Below are positions 1 to 7,513 of a DNA stretch of 36,115 bases, one piece after another. This stretch comes from Candidatus Alloruminococcus vanvlietii (GTDB taxonomy: Bacteria > Bacillota > Clostridia > Oscillospirales > Ruminococcaceae). Location: NCBI GenBank assembly GCA_904420505.1, contig CAJFVS010000007.1, positions 1-36,115 of the forward strand, in the 5' to 3' direction. How positions within the stretch are numbered: the stretch's first letter is position 1; each line of letters starts with the position of its first letter. The translations under genes were made by a program, and so were the position numbers. The notes beneath the pieces are model-generated. The model was not told the DNA's origin. It saw only the letters and a list, made by a program, of their open reading frames with translations, and did no database searches.

Positions 1-31
1 AATCTTTGGGATTATTGATAATCTTTTTCAT
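1..31 (-). CDS. dhaK: Probable DhaK, dihydroxyacetone kinase subunit (N-terminus only)
   Basis: Only the first ten codons lie in the window, reading MKKIINNPKD on the minus strand from the ATG at 31-29. A purine-rich ribosome binding site (AGGGGCGACG) stands just upstream, about 6 bases before the ATG. The peptide fits the conserved start of the PTS-dependent dihydroxyacetone kinase subunit DhaK, which binds dihydroxyacetone covalently and receives phosphate from DhaL. Ten residues are a thin basis and another protein is possible. A promoter is visible upstream at 85-113. Confidence 0.5.
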   Translation of the reverse strand, partial: MKKIINNPKD

Positions 32-84
32 TTGGTCGTCGCCCCTTTTTCATAAAATTGGATGTCAAACATCAACCTGTGTTA

Positions 85-113
85 ATTTTATCACAGAAGC
101 ATTCAAAATACAA
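85..113 (-). promoter_or_regulatory. Sigma-A-type promoter for the probable dhaK, with a dyad
   Basis: On the minus strand a -35 TTGTAT (113-108), a 17-bp spacer and a -10 TAAAAT (90-85) lie about 55 bp before the probable dhaK start. Immediately upstream is an inverted repeat, ATTGTGCAA at 113-121 and TTGCACAAT at 148-156, whose half-sites are 35 bp apart centre to centre. This could be a regulator site. Function is inferred from position only. Confidence 0.45.
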
Positions 114-240
114 TTGTGCAAATTGCAAACCATTCTTTTTGTATACATTGCACAATAATCCGTTTGGATTTGTAGTAACATCGCTACTTTCCAAAAAATC
201 CCAACTCACAGCGGCCCTTGCAAAAAACACCCATAAAAAT

Positions 241-273
241 AACAAAAGCAGAGCATATTGCCCTGCTTTTGTT
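241..273 (-). terminator. Rho-independent terminator after uxaA
   Basis: Perfect 11-bp inverted repeat (AACAAAAGCAG at 241-251, CTGCTTTTGTT at 263-273), followed on the minus strand by a T-rich run. It lies about 50 bp beyond the uxaA stop codon, as expected for the end of the uxaBA transcript. Confidence 0.75.
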
Positions 274-325
274 ACTAAGAATGAGAAAAAATATCAGAAA
301 AAAGTGGGATTGGCCAAAAATTGTT

Positions 326-1807
326 TTACACCGAAACGCCGTGCTTGAAAATAGCAATTTCGCGGGCGTTGTTTTCCTCGGCGCGGGTGCGCTTACCAGA
401 CGCCACCTGCAAGATGTAATCAAAAAAGCGGCTGGCTGCGTCCTGTATGCTTTCGCCGTTGACGATATCGCCGGCGTTAAAATCAATCCAGTTGCCTTTT
501 TTATGGAAAAGCTCGGTGTTGGTGGAAATTTTCACCGTAGGGGCCGGTGCGCCAAAAGGTGTGCCGCGCCCGGTGGTGAACAAAACCATATGGCAGCCCG
601 AAACGGTAAGCGCGGTGGAGGCAATCAAATCGTTGCCCGGGGCGCTTAACAGGTTCAAGCCCTTGGTGTGCACCCGCTCGGCGTGTTTAAGCACGTCCGA
701 AACCGGCGCCTTGCCGCCCTTTTGCACACACCCTAAGGATTTATCCTCCAGGGTAGTGATGCCGCCCTTTTTGTTGCCGGGCGAAGGGTTTTCATATATC
801 ACTTGGTTATGGGAAATGAAGTATTCTTTAAAATCGTTGATGAGATGCACCGTTTTTTCAAAGATTTCACGGTTTTTGCAGCGGTCCATCAATAAGGTTT
901 CCGCGCCGAACATCTCAGGCACCTCGGTTAAAACGGTGGTACCGCCCTGGGCGACCAGCATATCGGAAAACACGCCCACCATGGGGTTGGCGGTGATGCC
1001 CGAAAACCCGTCCGATCCGCCGCATTTTAAGCCTACAACCAGCTTGTCGGCCGAAACCTCCACCCTTTTTTGCGGGCGAATCATTTGGGCCAGCTCTTTT
1101 ATCTGCCCCAAAGCGGCTGCAAGCTCGTCTTCTTCGTCCTGGCACTGCACAAAGCGCACGCGCTCAGGGTCGTACTCGCCTAAAACTTCTTTAAACGAAG
1201 CCTGGGTGTTGTTTTCGCACCCTAAGGAAAGCACCAGCACGCCCGCCGCGTTGGGGTGATGCACCAACCCCGCCAGGGTTTTCTGGGTGTTTACCAGGTC
1301 ATCGCCCATCTGCGAGCAGCCAAAGGGATGCACAAAGGTGTATACGCCCTCTAAGCCTTCGGCTACAAACTGCTGGGCTTCTTTTGCGATGTTTTGCGCA
1401 ATGGCGTTTACGCAGCCAACGGTGGGGATAATCCAAATCTCGTTGCGAATGCCCACCGACCCGTCTTTTCTGGGGTAGCCCAAAAAGGTGCGGGCAGGCT
1501 GCTTTTGCAGCGGCTGAAAATGGGGGTGGTACTCGTAGTTGAGCACCTCGCCCAGGTTGGTTTTTACATTGTGGGTATGCACCCACTCGCCTTTATGAAT
1601 ATCACACACGGCATGCCCGATGGGAAAGCCGTATTTGATGATGTTTTCGCCTTGTTTGATGTCGCGTATGGCGATTTTATGCCCCTGGTCGATGTCCTGC
1701 TGCACAACAATCTGGCCTGCAACCGCATCGACTATGCTCCCCTTTTTTACCGGGTGCACCGCCACCACAACATTATCCATCTCGTTAATCAACAGTGTGG
1801 AAACCAT
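326..1807 (-). CDS. uxaA: Altronate dehydratase (UxaA)
   Basis: Dehydrates D-altronate to 2-keto-3-deoxygluconate, the last step of galacturonate breakdown before the KDG pathway; cytoplasmic, metal-dependent. The 493-aa product has an N-terminal SAF-like domain (roughly residues 1-90, containing HPVKKG and the HKIAIRDIKQGE stretch) and then the UxaA/GarD catalytic region with PFGCSQMGDDL, LGCENN and GLKCGGSDGFSG, all typical of altronate/galactarate dehydratases. I place the start at the ATG at 1807, which has GAGGGG five bases upstream. An ATG at 1828 also exists and overlaps the uxaB stop (TAATG), but has no good ribosome binding site. It follows uxaB directly and is surely co-transcribed with it. 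Confidence 0.93.
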   Translation of the reverse strand: MVSTLLINEMDNVVVAVHPVKKGSIVDAVAGQIVVQQDIDQGHKIAIRDIKQGENIIKYGFPIGHAVCDIHKGEWVHTHNVKTNLGEVLNYEYHPHFQPLQKQPARTFLGYPRKDGSVGIRNEIWIIPTVGCVNAIAQNIAKEAQQFVAEGLEGVYTFVHPFGCSQMGDDLVNTQKTLAGLVHHPNAAGVLVLSLGCENNTQASFKEVLGEYDPERVRFVQCQDEEDELAAALGQIKELAQMIRPQKRVEVSADKLVVGLKCGGSDGFSGITANPMVGVFSDMLVAQGGTTVLTEVPEMFGAETLLMDRCKNREIFEKTVHLINDFKEYFISHNQVIYENPSPGNKKGGITTLEDKSLGCVQKGGKAPVSDVLKHAERVHTKGLNLLSAPGNDLIASTALTVSGCHMVLFTTGRGTPFGAPAPTVKISTNTELFHKKGNWIDFNAGDIVNGESIQDAASRFFDYILQVASGKRTRAEENNAREIAIFKHGVSV

Positions 1808-1827
1808 GCCGGCCCCTCGCTTTCGCA

Positions 1828-3306
1828 TTATTTAACCAAATCCTCCAGCACAGCGCGCATGCCGCGGGTGCGGATATCTTTGACATAGGCGGCCACCTGC
1901 GGTACAAAGCCCTCATAACGGCTTAAGTCCTCGCCCCAGAAATCCACATTGGAAGCGGCTTTCTGTACGTATTCGTCCACGTCGCCGGTGGAATATTTCT
2001 GGAAGAACTGAAGGTTTTTGGCGTCGTCAAAAATATTGTAGGTGTTTTGGCCGCGTGTGCCCTGCAGCTGGCCGTTTTGGATGTCTTTGCCTGTGTAGAA
2101 GGCAAGCAGCGCTGCAAACGAGAAGGTGAGGTATTTGGGCAAATTGCCGGTTTTTTCTATATAGCCTGTAAAAGAAGGCAATACTCTGGCTTTCCATTTG
2201 GAAACCGAGTTCATAGAAATCGACAGCAGCGCATGCTTGATGTAAGGATTTTCAAAGCGCTCAATCACCGAGTTGGCAAAATCTTTAAGTTCCTGCTCGG
2301 GCAAGGTGAGCGTCGGGATGACATCATTGAAAATTACACGCTGCATGTAAGTGCGGATGGTTGGGTCGTCCATGCACTCCAGGATGTAGTCCTTGCCGGC
2401 TAAGTATGCCGCCAGCACCGACGAAGTATGTACGCCGTTTAAAATGCGCACCTTCCTGTCGCGGTAGGGTTTGATGTCGTTTGTAAAGATAACGTCCATC
2501 TGCGCTTTGTTCTGCATGGCTTTGTCCAGCGGAAATTCTTTGGAAATATCCTTGTCGCTTTCAATAACCCACAACGCAAACAGCTCGCCGGAATCCAAAA
2601 GCTTGTCTTCATATCCAAGCTCATTACACAGGCTTTCGGCTTCGTCTTTGGGGTAGCCGGTGATGATACGGTCTACCAAAGTGGTGCAGAAAATGCAGGC
2701 GGACTCTACCCAAGCCTTAAACGCATCGGGCAAACCCCACAATTGGATGAACTGGAGCACGCACTCCTTGAGCTTTTTACCGTTGGCTTCGATGAGTTCC
2801 ACCGGAACCATCACAAGGCCCTTGGTTTCATCGCCATTAAAATAGGTAAAACGCTCGTACAAGAATTTTGTAAGCTTGCCGGGGAATGTTTTGGGCGGGG
2901 TGTTCTCTATTTTATCCTCCGCGTCAAACACAATGCCGGCTTCTGTGGTGTTGGATACCACAAAACGCAGGGTGTCTACATGCGCCAGTTCCATGTATTC
3001 TTTATATTGGCTGTATGCATCCACCACCGAATCCACGCTGGTGATAACCGAGTTTTCCACTACGGTTTTTCCTTCTAACCTACCCCTTAAAGATAAAGTA
3101 TACACGCAATCCTGTTTAACAAAGTTTTCCAAGCTGCCAAATTCAATTGGCTTTACAATAACGATACCCGCATCCATGACACCTTCTTTATTTGCGGTGT
3201 CAATCATATAATCCACGAATCCCCTTAAAAAGTTGCCTTCTCCATACTGAATTACCTTGATTGGGCGTCGAGTCTTAGGCGCGATACTTTGGTTCAGGAT
3301 GTTCAT
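1828..3306 (-). CDS. uxaB: Tagaturonate reductase (altronate oxidoreductase, UxaB)
   Basis: Reduces D-tagaturonate to D-altronate with NADH; cytoplasmic member of the polyol-specific long-chain (mannitol) dehydrogenase family. The 492-aa length is normal. The N-terminal nucleotide-binding signature GEGNFLRG (residues 22-29) is characteristic, as are the VVSNTTEAGI and KVRILNGVHTSS stretches of the catalytic C-terminal domain. The ATG at 3306 is preceded by AAGGAGGAG with ideal spacing. It is first gene of the uxaBA operon, transcribed from a promoter whose start region is covered by a LacI-type operator. Together with UxaC (4594-6003) and UxaA it makes the three-enzyme isomerase route from galacturonate to KDG. 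Confidence 0.94.
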   Translation of the reverse strand: MNILNQSIAPKTRRPIKVIQYGEGNFLRGFVDYMIDTANKEGVMDAGIVIVKPIEFGSLENFVKQDCVYTLSLRGRLEGKTVVENSVITSVDSVVDAYSQYKEYMELAHVDTLRFVVSNTTEAGIVFDAEDKIENTPPKTFPGKLTKFLYERFTYFNGDETKGLVMVPVELIEANGKKLKECVLQFIQLWGLPDAFKAWVESACIFCTTLVDRIITGYPKDEAESLCNELGYEDKLLDSGELFALWVIESDKDISKEFPLDKAMQNKAQMDVIFTNDIKPYRDRKVRILNGVHTSSVLAAYLAGKDYILECMDDPTIRTYMQRVIFNDVIPTLTLPEQELKDFANSVIERFENPYIKHALLSISMNSVSKWKARVLPSFTGYIEKTGNLPKYLTFSFAALLAFYTGKDIQNGQLQGTRGQNTYNIFDDAKNLQFFQKYSTGDVDEYVQKAASNVDFWGEDLSRYEGFVPQVAAYVKDIRTRGMRAVLEDLVK

Positions 3307-3324
3307 GTTAACTCCTCCTTAAAG

Positions 3325-3338
3325 TGTAAGTGCTTACA
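3325..3338. promoter_or_regulatory. LacI-family operator O1 (uxaBA side)
   Basis: The 14-bp palindrome TGTAAG-TG-CTTACA lies directly downstream of the uxaB -10 box, so a bound repressor would cover the start site. An identical copy sits at 3475-3488. Palindromes of this form are usual for sugar-acid LacI/GntR-type repressors; the adjacent LacI-like gene is the natural binder. Confidence 0.75.
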
Positions 3339-3344
3339 AGTTTC

Positions 3345-3373
3345 ACTATAATACATCGATTCAAAAATGTCAA
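3345..3373 (-). promoter_or_regulatory. Promoter of uxaBA
   Basis: Minus-strand -35 TTGACA (3373-3368), exact 17-bp spacer and -10 TATAGT (3350-3345). The operator at 3325-3338 follows within seven bases of the -10. Confidence 0.8.
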
Positions 3374-3419
3374 TCTTATTTTTTATATAATTTTTCCAAC
3401 AAAAAATTGGCTATAATAA

Positions 3420-3448
3420 TTGATTTTTTGGCATATACGGTTTATAAT
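3420..3448 (+). promoter_or_regulatory. Promoter of the regulator/uxaC transcript
   Basis: Plus-strand -35 TTGATT (3420-3425), 17-bp spacer, perfect -10 TATAAT (3443-3448). The second operator lies about 20 bp downstream of the predicted start site, which suits roadblock repression. Confidence 0.7.
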
Positions 3449-3474
3449 CAAAGCAAATAAAAAAAGAAAATACC

Positions 3475-3488
3475 TGTAAGTGCTTACA
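3475..3488. promoter_or_regulatory. LacI-family operator O2 (regulator side)
   Basis: Identical to O1 (TGTAAG-TG-CTTACA). It is centred 150 bp from O1, so one regulator could bind both and loop the divergent region. Confidence 0.75.
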
Positions 3489-3558
3489 AAAAACATCTCA
3501 TTATAACGTCATTACATATGGCGTTTGGTGGATTTCTTTTCAGGAAGGGGCGACGCTT

Positions 3559-4554
3559 CTGAATATCTATGACATCGCTTCCAAAGCAAACGTTTCCATT
3601 GCAACCGTTTCCAGGGTTTTAAACAACAAAGGCTCTGTAAGCGAAAAAACCCGCCAGCGGGTGTTAAGCGTAATGGACGAAAACAACTACACCCCCAACA
3701 TGTTTGCCCGCAGCCTGGGGCTGAACACCATGAAAATGGTGGGCGTGCTGTGCTCGGATATTTCCGACATCTTTTATGCGCGTTCCATCTCGGTGATAGA
3801 AAAACGCCTGCGCGCCGAAGGGTTCGACATGATTCTTTGCTGCACGGGGGTCAACATCACCGATAAGAAAAAGTATATGGAGCTTTTGCTGCAAAAGCGG
3901 GTGGACGCCATGATTTTAATCGGTTCCATCTTTAAAGAGCAAAACGACAACTCCCATATCGAGGAAGCCGCCAGGCGCGTGCCGCTGGTGATTATCAACA
4001 GCTACCTGGACCTTCCCAACACCTAGTGCGTGTACTGCGATGAAGAAAACGCCGCGTACGAAGCCGTGAGCTTGATGATTAAAGACGGTCGCAAGCGCAT
4101 CGGGTATGTGTGCGGGCCGCAAACGCCCAACGCTTTGTTAAAAGAGGCGGGTTTCCGCCGCGCGCTGGCGGACAACAACCTGCCGGCCATACCGGAATTG
4201 ATTGTGCACGGGCGCCCCACCTTGGAAGACGCCTATGCGTATGTCAACCAGCTGGTGATTGACAAAGTGAAGTTTGACGCCTTTTTTATGGCCGAAGACA
4301 TCATCGCGGTGGGCGCCATCAAGACGTTAAGGCACCACAAAATCAAAATCCCGGACGATGTGTGCTTAATCGGCTTTAACAATTCCATCTACTCGCAGTG
4401 CTGCAGCCCCACCATTACCACAGTGGACAACTTGATTGAAACCTGCTCGACCACGGCGGTAAACATTTTATTGGATTTATTTGAAGGTAAGCAGGCCCCT
4501 ACCAGGGTGGCGCTTAATTCCAACCTGGTGGTGCGCGAAACCTTTACCGTGTAA
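3559..4554 (+). pseudogene. LacI-family hexuronate regulator, interrupted by in-frame TAG
   Basis: Read through its TAG, the frame encodes about 331 residues, the usual LacI-family length. The N-terminus has the LacI helix-turn-helix (IYDIASKANVSIATVSRVL) and is followed by a periplasmic-binding-like effector domain. There is no ATG, GTG or TTG at the expected start: the family's usual opening appears as CTG-AAT-ATC-TAT with AGGAAGGGG ten bases upstream. Codon 156 is TAG (4024-4026), where the flanking LPNT...CVYCDEE suggests a tyrosine codon was hit by one substitution. TAG ends ppk in this window, so it is not recoded. A downstream GTG at 4030 could only give the C-terminal half (174 aa). 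Most likely a decaying pseudogene; a sequencing error or suppression are alternatives. Confidence 0.75.
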
Positions 4555-4593
4555 ACGGGTTGATTTTTTAGACAGAAAGAAGAGGTTTATTGT

Positions 4594-6003
4594 ATGAAAG
4601 CGTTTATGGACAAAGACTTTCAATTAAACACCCCTACCGCGCAAAAGCTGTATTTTGACTATGCAGCCAAAATGCCCATCATCGACTACCACTGCCATAT
4701 CTCGCCCAAAGAGATTGCCGAAAACAAAACCTACGAAAGCATCACCGAGGTTTGGCTGGGCGGCGACCATTACAAATGGCGCGTTATGCGCGCATGCGGC
4801 GTGGACGAACGCCTGATCACCGGCGACGCCACCCCGTATGAAAAATTCGAAGCCTGGGCCAACACCCTGCCCAAATGCGTGGGCAACCCGCTGTACCACT
4901 GGGCGCATATGGAGCTGAAAACCTACTTTGGCTTTGACGAACCCTTAAGCGGCAAAAACGCCAAAAAATGCTTTGATATCTGCAACAAGCGCTTGGTGGA
5001 GGAAAAACTGTCGGTGCGCGATATCATCAAAATGAGCAACGTCAAGCTCATCTGCACCACCGACGACCCCATCGACTCGCTGGAATGGCACGAAAAAATC
5101 AAAAACGACCCCACCTGCGAGGTAAAAGTCATCCCCGCATGGCGCCCGGACAAAGCGGTCAACATCGACAAGGGCGGCTTTGTGGAATACATCCAAAAGC
5201 TGGGCGAGGTTTCGGGTGTGAAAATCGATTCGTTTGAAGCGCTGAAAAAAGCCCTCTCCCTGCGTTTGGACCATTTCTGCGCCTATGGCTGCAAAGCGTC
5301 CGACCATGGGCTGGACGCGGTGGTGTTTGCCCCCTGTACCGATGAAGAGGCCGACGCCATCCTGAAAAAAGCCCTTTCGGGCGGGGCGGTAAGCGAGGTA
5401 GAAGCCCGCCAGTACATGACCGCTTTGCTGTTGTTCTTTGGGCGCGAATACGCCCGCCGCGGCATTGTGATGCAGCTGCACTACGGGGCGATCCGCAACA
5501 ACAACACCCCCATGTTTAAGGCTTTGGGCCCCGACACTGGGTTTGACTCCATTGCCAAGCCCGACTGCGCCATGGCGCTTTCGCGCTTCTTGGATACCCT
5601 CAACTGCGACAACCTGCTGCCCAAAACCATCGTATACGCCATGAACGCTTACGACAACGAAGTCATCTCCACCACCATCAACTGCTTTAACCGCGGCGGC
5701 GAGCCTGCCAAAATGCAGCTGGGCTCCGCTTGGTGGTTTAACGACACCAAAACCGGCATGAAAAAACAGCTGACCGACCTTGCCAACACCAGCGTTCTGG
5801 CAAACTTTGTGGGCATGCTCACCGATTCCAGAAGCTTCCTTTCCTACACCCGCCACGATTATTTCCGCCGCATTTTGTGCGACCTTATCGGCACCTGGGT
5901 GGAAGAGGGCGAATACCCCTGCGATATGGAATTTTTAGGCAAAATGGTGCAGGACATCTCTTACAACAACACGGTAAACTACTTTGGGTTTGATGTAAAC
6001 TAA
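4594..6003 (+). CDS. uxaC: Uronate (glucuronate/galacturonate) isomerase UxaC
   Basis: Converts D-galacturonate to D-tagaturonate and D-glucuronate to D-fructuronate; first intracellular enzyme of the pathway and a divergent amidohydrolase-fold protein. The 469-aa length is standard. The metal-binding HCH motif is at residues 33-35 (IIDYHCHISPKEI), followed by WLGGDHYKWRVMRACGV and MQLHYGAIRNNN, all typical. The ATG at 4594 has AGAAGAGG upstream. It starts 39 bp after the LacI-type gene and is probably on its transcript. No fructuronate reductase (uxuB) or mannonate dehydratase (uxuA) is in the window, so the local set serves galacturonate. Confidence 0.95.
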   Translation: MKAFMDKDFQLNTPTAQKLYFDYAAKMPIIDYHCHISPKEIAENKTYESITEVWLGGDHYKWRVMRACGVDERLITGDATPYEKFEAWANTLPKCVGNPLYHWAHMELKTYFGFDEPLSGKNAKKCFDICNKRLVEEKLSVRDIIKMSNVKLICTTDDPIDSLEWHEKIKNDPTCEVKVIPAWRPDKAVNIDKGGFVEYIQKLGEVSGVKIDSFEALKKALSLRLDHFCAYGCKASDHGLDAVVFAPCTDEEADAILKKALSGGAVSEVEARQYMTALLLFFGREYARRGIVMQLHYGAIRNNNTPMFKALGPDTGFDSIAKPDCAMALSRFLDTLNCDNLLPKTIVYAMNAYDNEVISTTINCFNRGGEPAKMQLGSAWWFNDTKTGMKKQLTDLANTSVLANFVGMLTDSRSFLSYTRHDYFRRILCDLIGTWVEEGEYPCDMEFLGKMVQDISYNNTVNYFGFDVN

Positions 6004-6036
6004 CTTTTTTGACCTTCTCTGCATCAAACCGTATAC

Positions 6037-6072
6037 AAAAAAGGCCGCTTTTTAAAAGCGGCCTTTTGTTTT
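6037..6072 (+). terminator. Terminator after uxaC
   Basis: Hairpin built from GGCCGCTTTT (6043-6052) and AAAAGCGGCC (6054-6063), flanked by A and T runs, ending in a T-rich stretch. It may act in both directions. Confidence 0.8.
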
Positions 6073-6427
6073 GCTTTTTTGCACCAAATGGCGCCTAGGT
6101 AAAACCGTTTGCCCCGGCTACACGGCTGCTTTGGCCTAAGGCGGCGTTGGCAAATCTCCCCTTGGCCGGGCGCATGCTTTTGCTTGCCGGCCCCTGCTTT
6201 TGCTTTGCCAAACGGCCCCAGGCAGCAAAAACCGCATGCCCAACGGGGACGCGCCAAATTGATAACCGGTTTGCTCCACCCCATAAGCCGCGGCTTTTTC
6301 ATCTACAAGGGCAGCGCCGCTTGGCATGATGCAAAGCGCCAAAACAGCAGCCTTGCCAAAAATGCGGCGCGTATGCCAATGGGGGCGGCCTAAAACGCGC
6401 CTTAACAAATATGCGCCAAAACATAAA
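6073..6427. other. Gene-free stretch between uxaC and the DUF3783 gene
   Basis: About 350 bp with open frames on both strands but no ribosome binding sites, recognisable motifs or family resemblance. I see no gene, repeat or RNA here. Confidence 0.5.
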
Positions 6428-6470
6428 AATATCCCCACCGGCAAACTGCGCCTGCGGGGATATTGCTTTT
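6428..6470 (-). terminator. Terminator after the DUF3783 gene
   Basis: Inverted repeat AATATCCCC (6428-6436) and GGGGATATT (6456-6464), with T-rich flanks on both strands. On the minus strand it follows the stop codon at 6482 within 20 bp. Confidence 0.65.
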
Positions 6471-6481
6471 TAACCCAACGG

Positions 6482-6892
6482 CTATGAATTGCGCTTTTTT
6501 TGCATCCTGCCGATGGCCGCATGTTCGTTGGACAATTCTTCCAGCAATTTGCAAAAGCTCCAGCTTTGGTTGTTGGCGGTCACCATCGCCTTTAACGGGA
6601 TGTTTACCCCTTGTGTTTGCAGCGCTTTTAAAAAGGCGTTCATGCGTGCGTTTGGCATCGCGCACATCACCACGCACCCGCCGCAGTCAACATGCCGGCC
6701 GGCTTCCTCTTTGCGGGCAAACCCTGCAAAACCCGCCAAATACCCAATGCTTTGGGCAAGGTCTTGGTCGCTTATGTATTTGGCGGCTATGTCCATATCC
6801 TGCAAAATGGCATCCAGCGCCTGGCGGCGTTCATCGTCAATGCCATATGCCAGCACACACGCCTGCATTTGTGTAACAACCCGTGCTTTCAA
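6482..6892 (-). CDS. DUF3783 domain protein
   Basis: 136-aa soluble protein that matches the clostridial DUF3783 pattern: a short Rossmann-like start (ACVLAYGIDDERRQALDAIL), the QSIGYLAGFAGF stretch near the middle, then IPLKAMVTANNQSWSF and LLEELSNEHA at the end. No biochemical role is established for the family. I choose the TTG at 6892, because GGGAGG stands seven bases upstream; an internal ATG (MQACVLAY) eight codons later lacks one. It lies about 100 bp behind the ferritin-like gene and ends at a terminator, so it is probably the last gene of a three-gene transcript with the glycosyltransferase. Confidence 0.72.
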   Translation of the reverse strand: MKARVVTQMQACVLAYGIDDERRQALDAILQDMDIAAKYISDQDLAQSIGYLAGFAGFARKEEAGRHVDCGGCVVMCAMPNARMNAFLKALQTQGVNIPLKAMVTANNQSWSFCKLLEELSNEHAAIGRMQKKRNS

Positions 6893-6991
6893 AAAAATTC
6901 CTCCCTGCCCGGGGCGCCGCTTTGGCAAGTAAAAAAATGCGCGCCCTGTATTGCGCTTAGCATACCACACCTGCCGGCCGGTTGGCAAGGG

Positions 6992-7513
6992 TCAGGGCAA
7001 AATAGGCGGGCAGTTTTTGCACAGCTTTTGGTAAATTTGGGTAAACGCCTGCACATGCAGCTGTTCATCCTGGATGATACGTTCGAGCATTTTGACAATG
7101 TGCGGGTCGTCTATCACCGCCATTTGCCGCTCGTATTTTTCAATGGCCGCGCGTTCGCCCAAAATGGCCTGCTGCATCATGGCCTGCGGGGTGCCGGCAT
7201 AATGGTTGTAGCAGGCGTTCCAGTATATGTGGCGTCTTCCTTCCTGTTTCCACAAACGCGGGTCCTGCCCCAAAAGGCGCGTGAACTGCGCAAAAATTTC
7301 CAAATGGCGCATTTCCACCAGGCTGACCTGGTGAAACAGCTTGGCGATGGATTCGTCTTCCAACATCACCGAGTTGTAAAAATAGGTGCTTACCGCCCCC
7401 ATTTCGGAATTTCTTCCCCCGACATTGGAAAGCATAAGGCGGGCATAATAGGCGTTTTTCCCCTCCACCTGGATGGGCGGGTATGGGCTGTTATTGGTCG
7501 CAAGCATCTGCAT
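6992..7513 (-). CDS. Ferritin-like di-iron/di-manganese domain protein
   Basis: 173-aa helical protein with the full ferritin-like metal signature: Glu37, Glu67-x-x-His70, Glu120 and Glu150-x-x-His153. This arrangement of two ExxH motifs plus two glutamates is that of rubrerythrin/bacterioferritin/manganese-catalase relatives. No rubredoxin (CxxC) domain is present. Role is inferred to be metal-dependent oxidative-stress defence or metal storage; substrate unknown. The ATG at 7513 has AGGGGAGG seven bases upstream. It overlaps the end of the glycosyltransferase gene by 23 bp, so the two are co-transcribed and probably translationally coupled. Confidence 0.8.
   Translation of the reverse strand: MQMLATNNSPYPPIQVEGKNAYYARLMLSNVGGRNSEMGAVSTYFYNSVMLEDESIAKLFHQVSLVEMRHLEIFAQFTRLLGQDPRLWKQEGRRHIYWNACYNHYAGTPQAMMQQAILGERAAIEKYERQMAVIDDPHIVKMLERIIQDEQLHVQAFTQIYQKLCKNCPPILP

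Noticed and set aside
4024-4026. TAG as a recoded sense codon
   Set aside because: TAG ends ppk at 34721-34723 in the same window, and no other gene has an internal TAG, so a nonsense mutation is simpler.
4945-5856. 303-codon minus-strand open frame opposite uxaC
   Set aside because: It lies fully antisense to a certain gene, has low-complexity Gly/Val/His-rich composition, no ribosome binding site and no family motif. It is a by-product of GC-rich codon use.
6073-6427. Overlapping open frames between uxaC and the DUF3783 gene
   Set aside because: Cys/Pro/Lys-rich low-complexity products with no ribosome binding site, located between two terminators.
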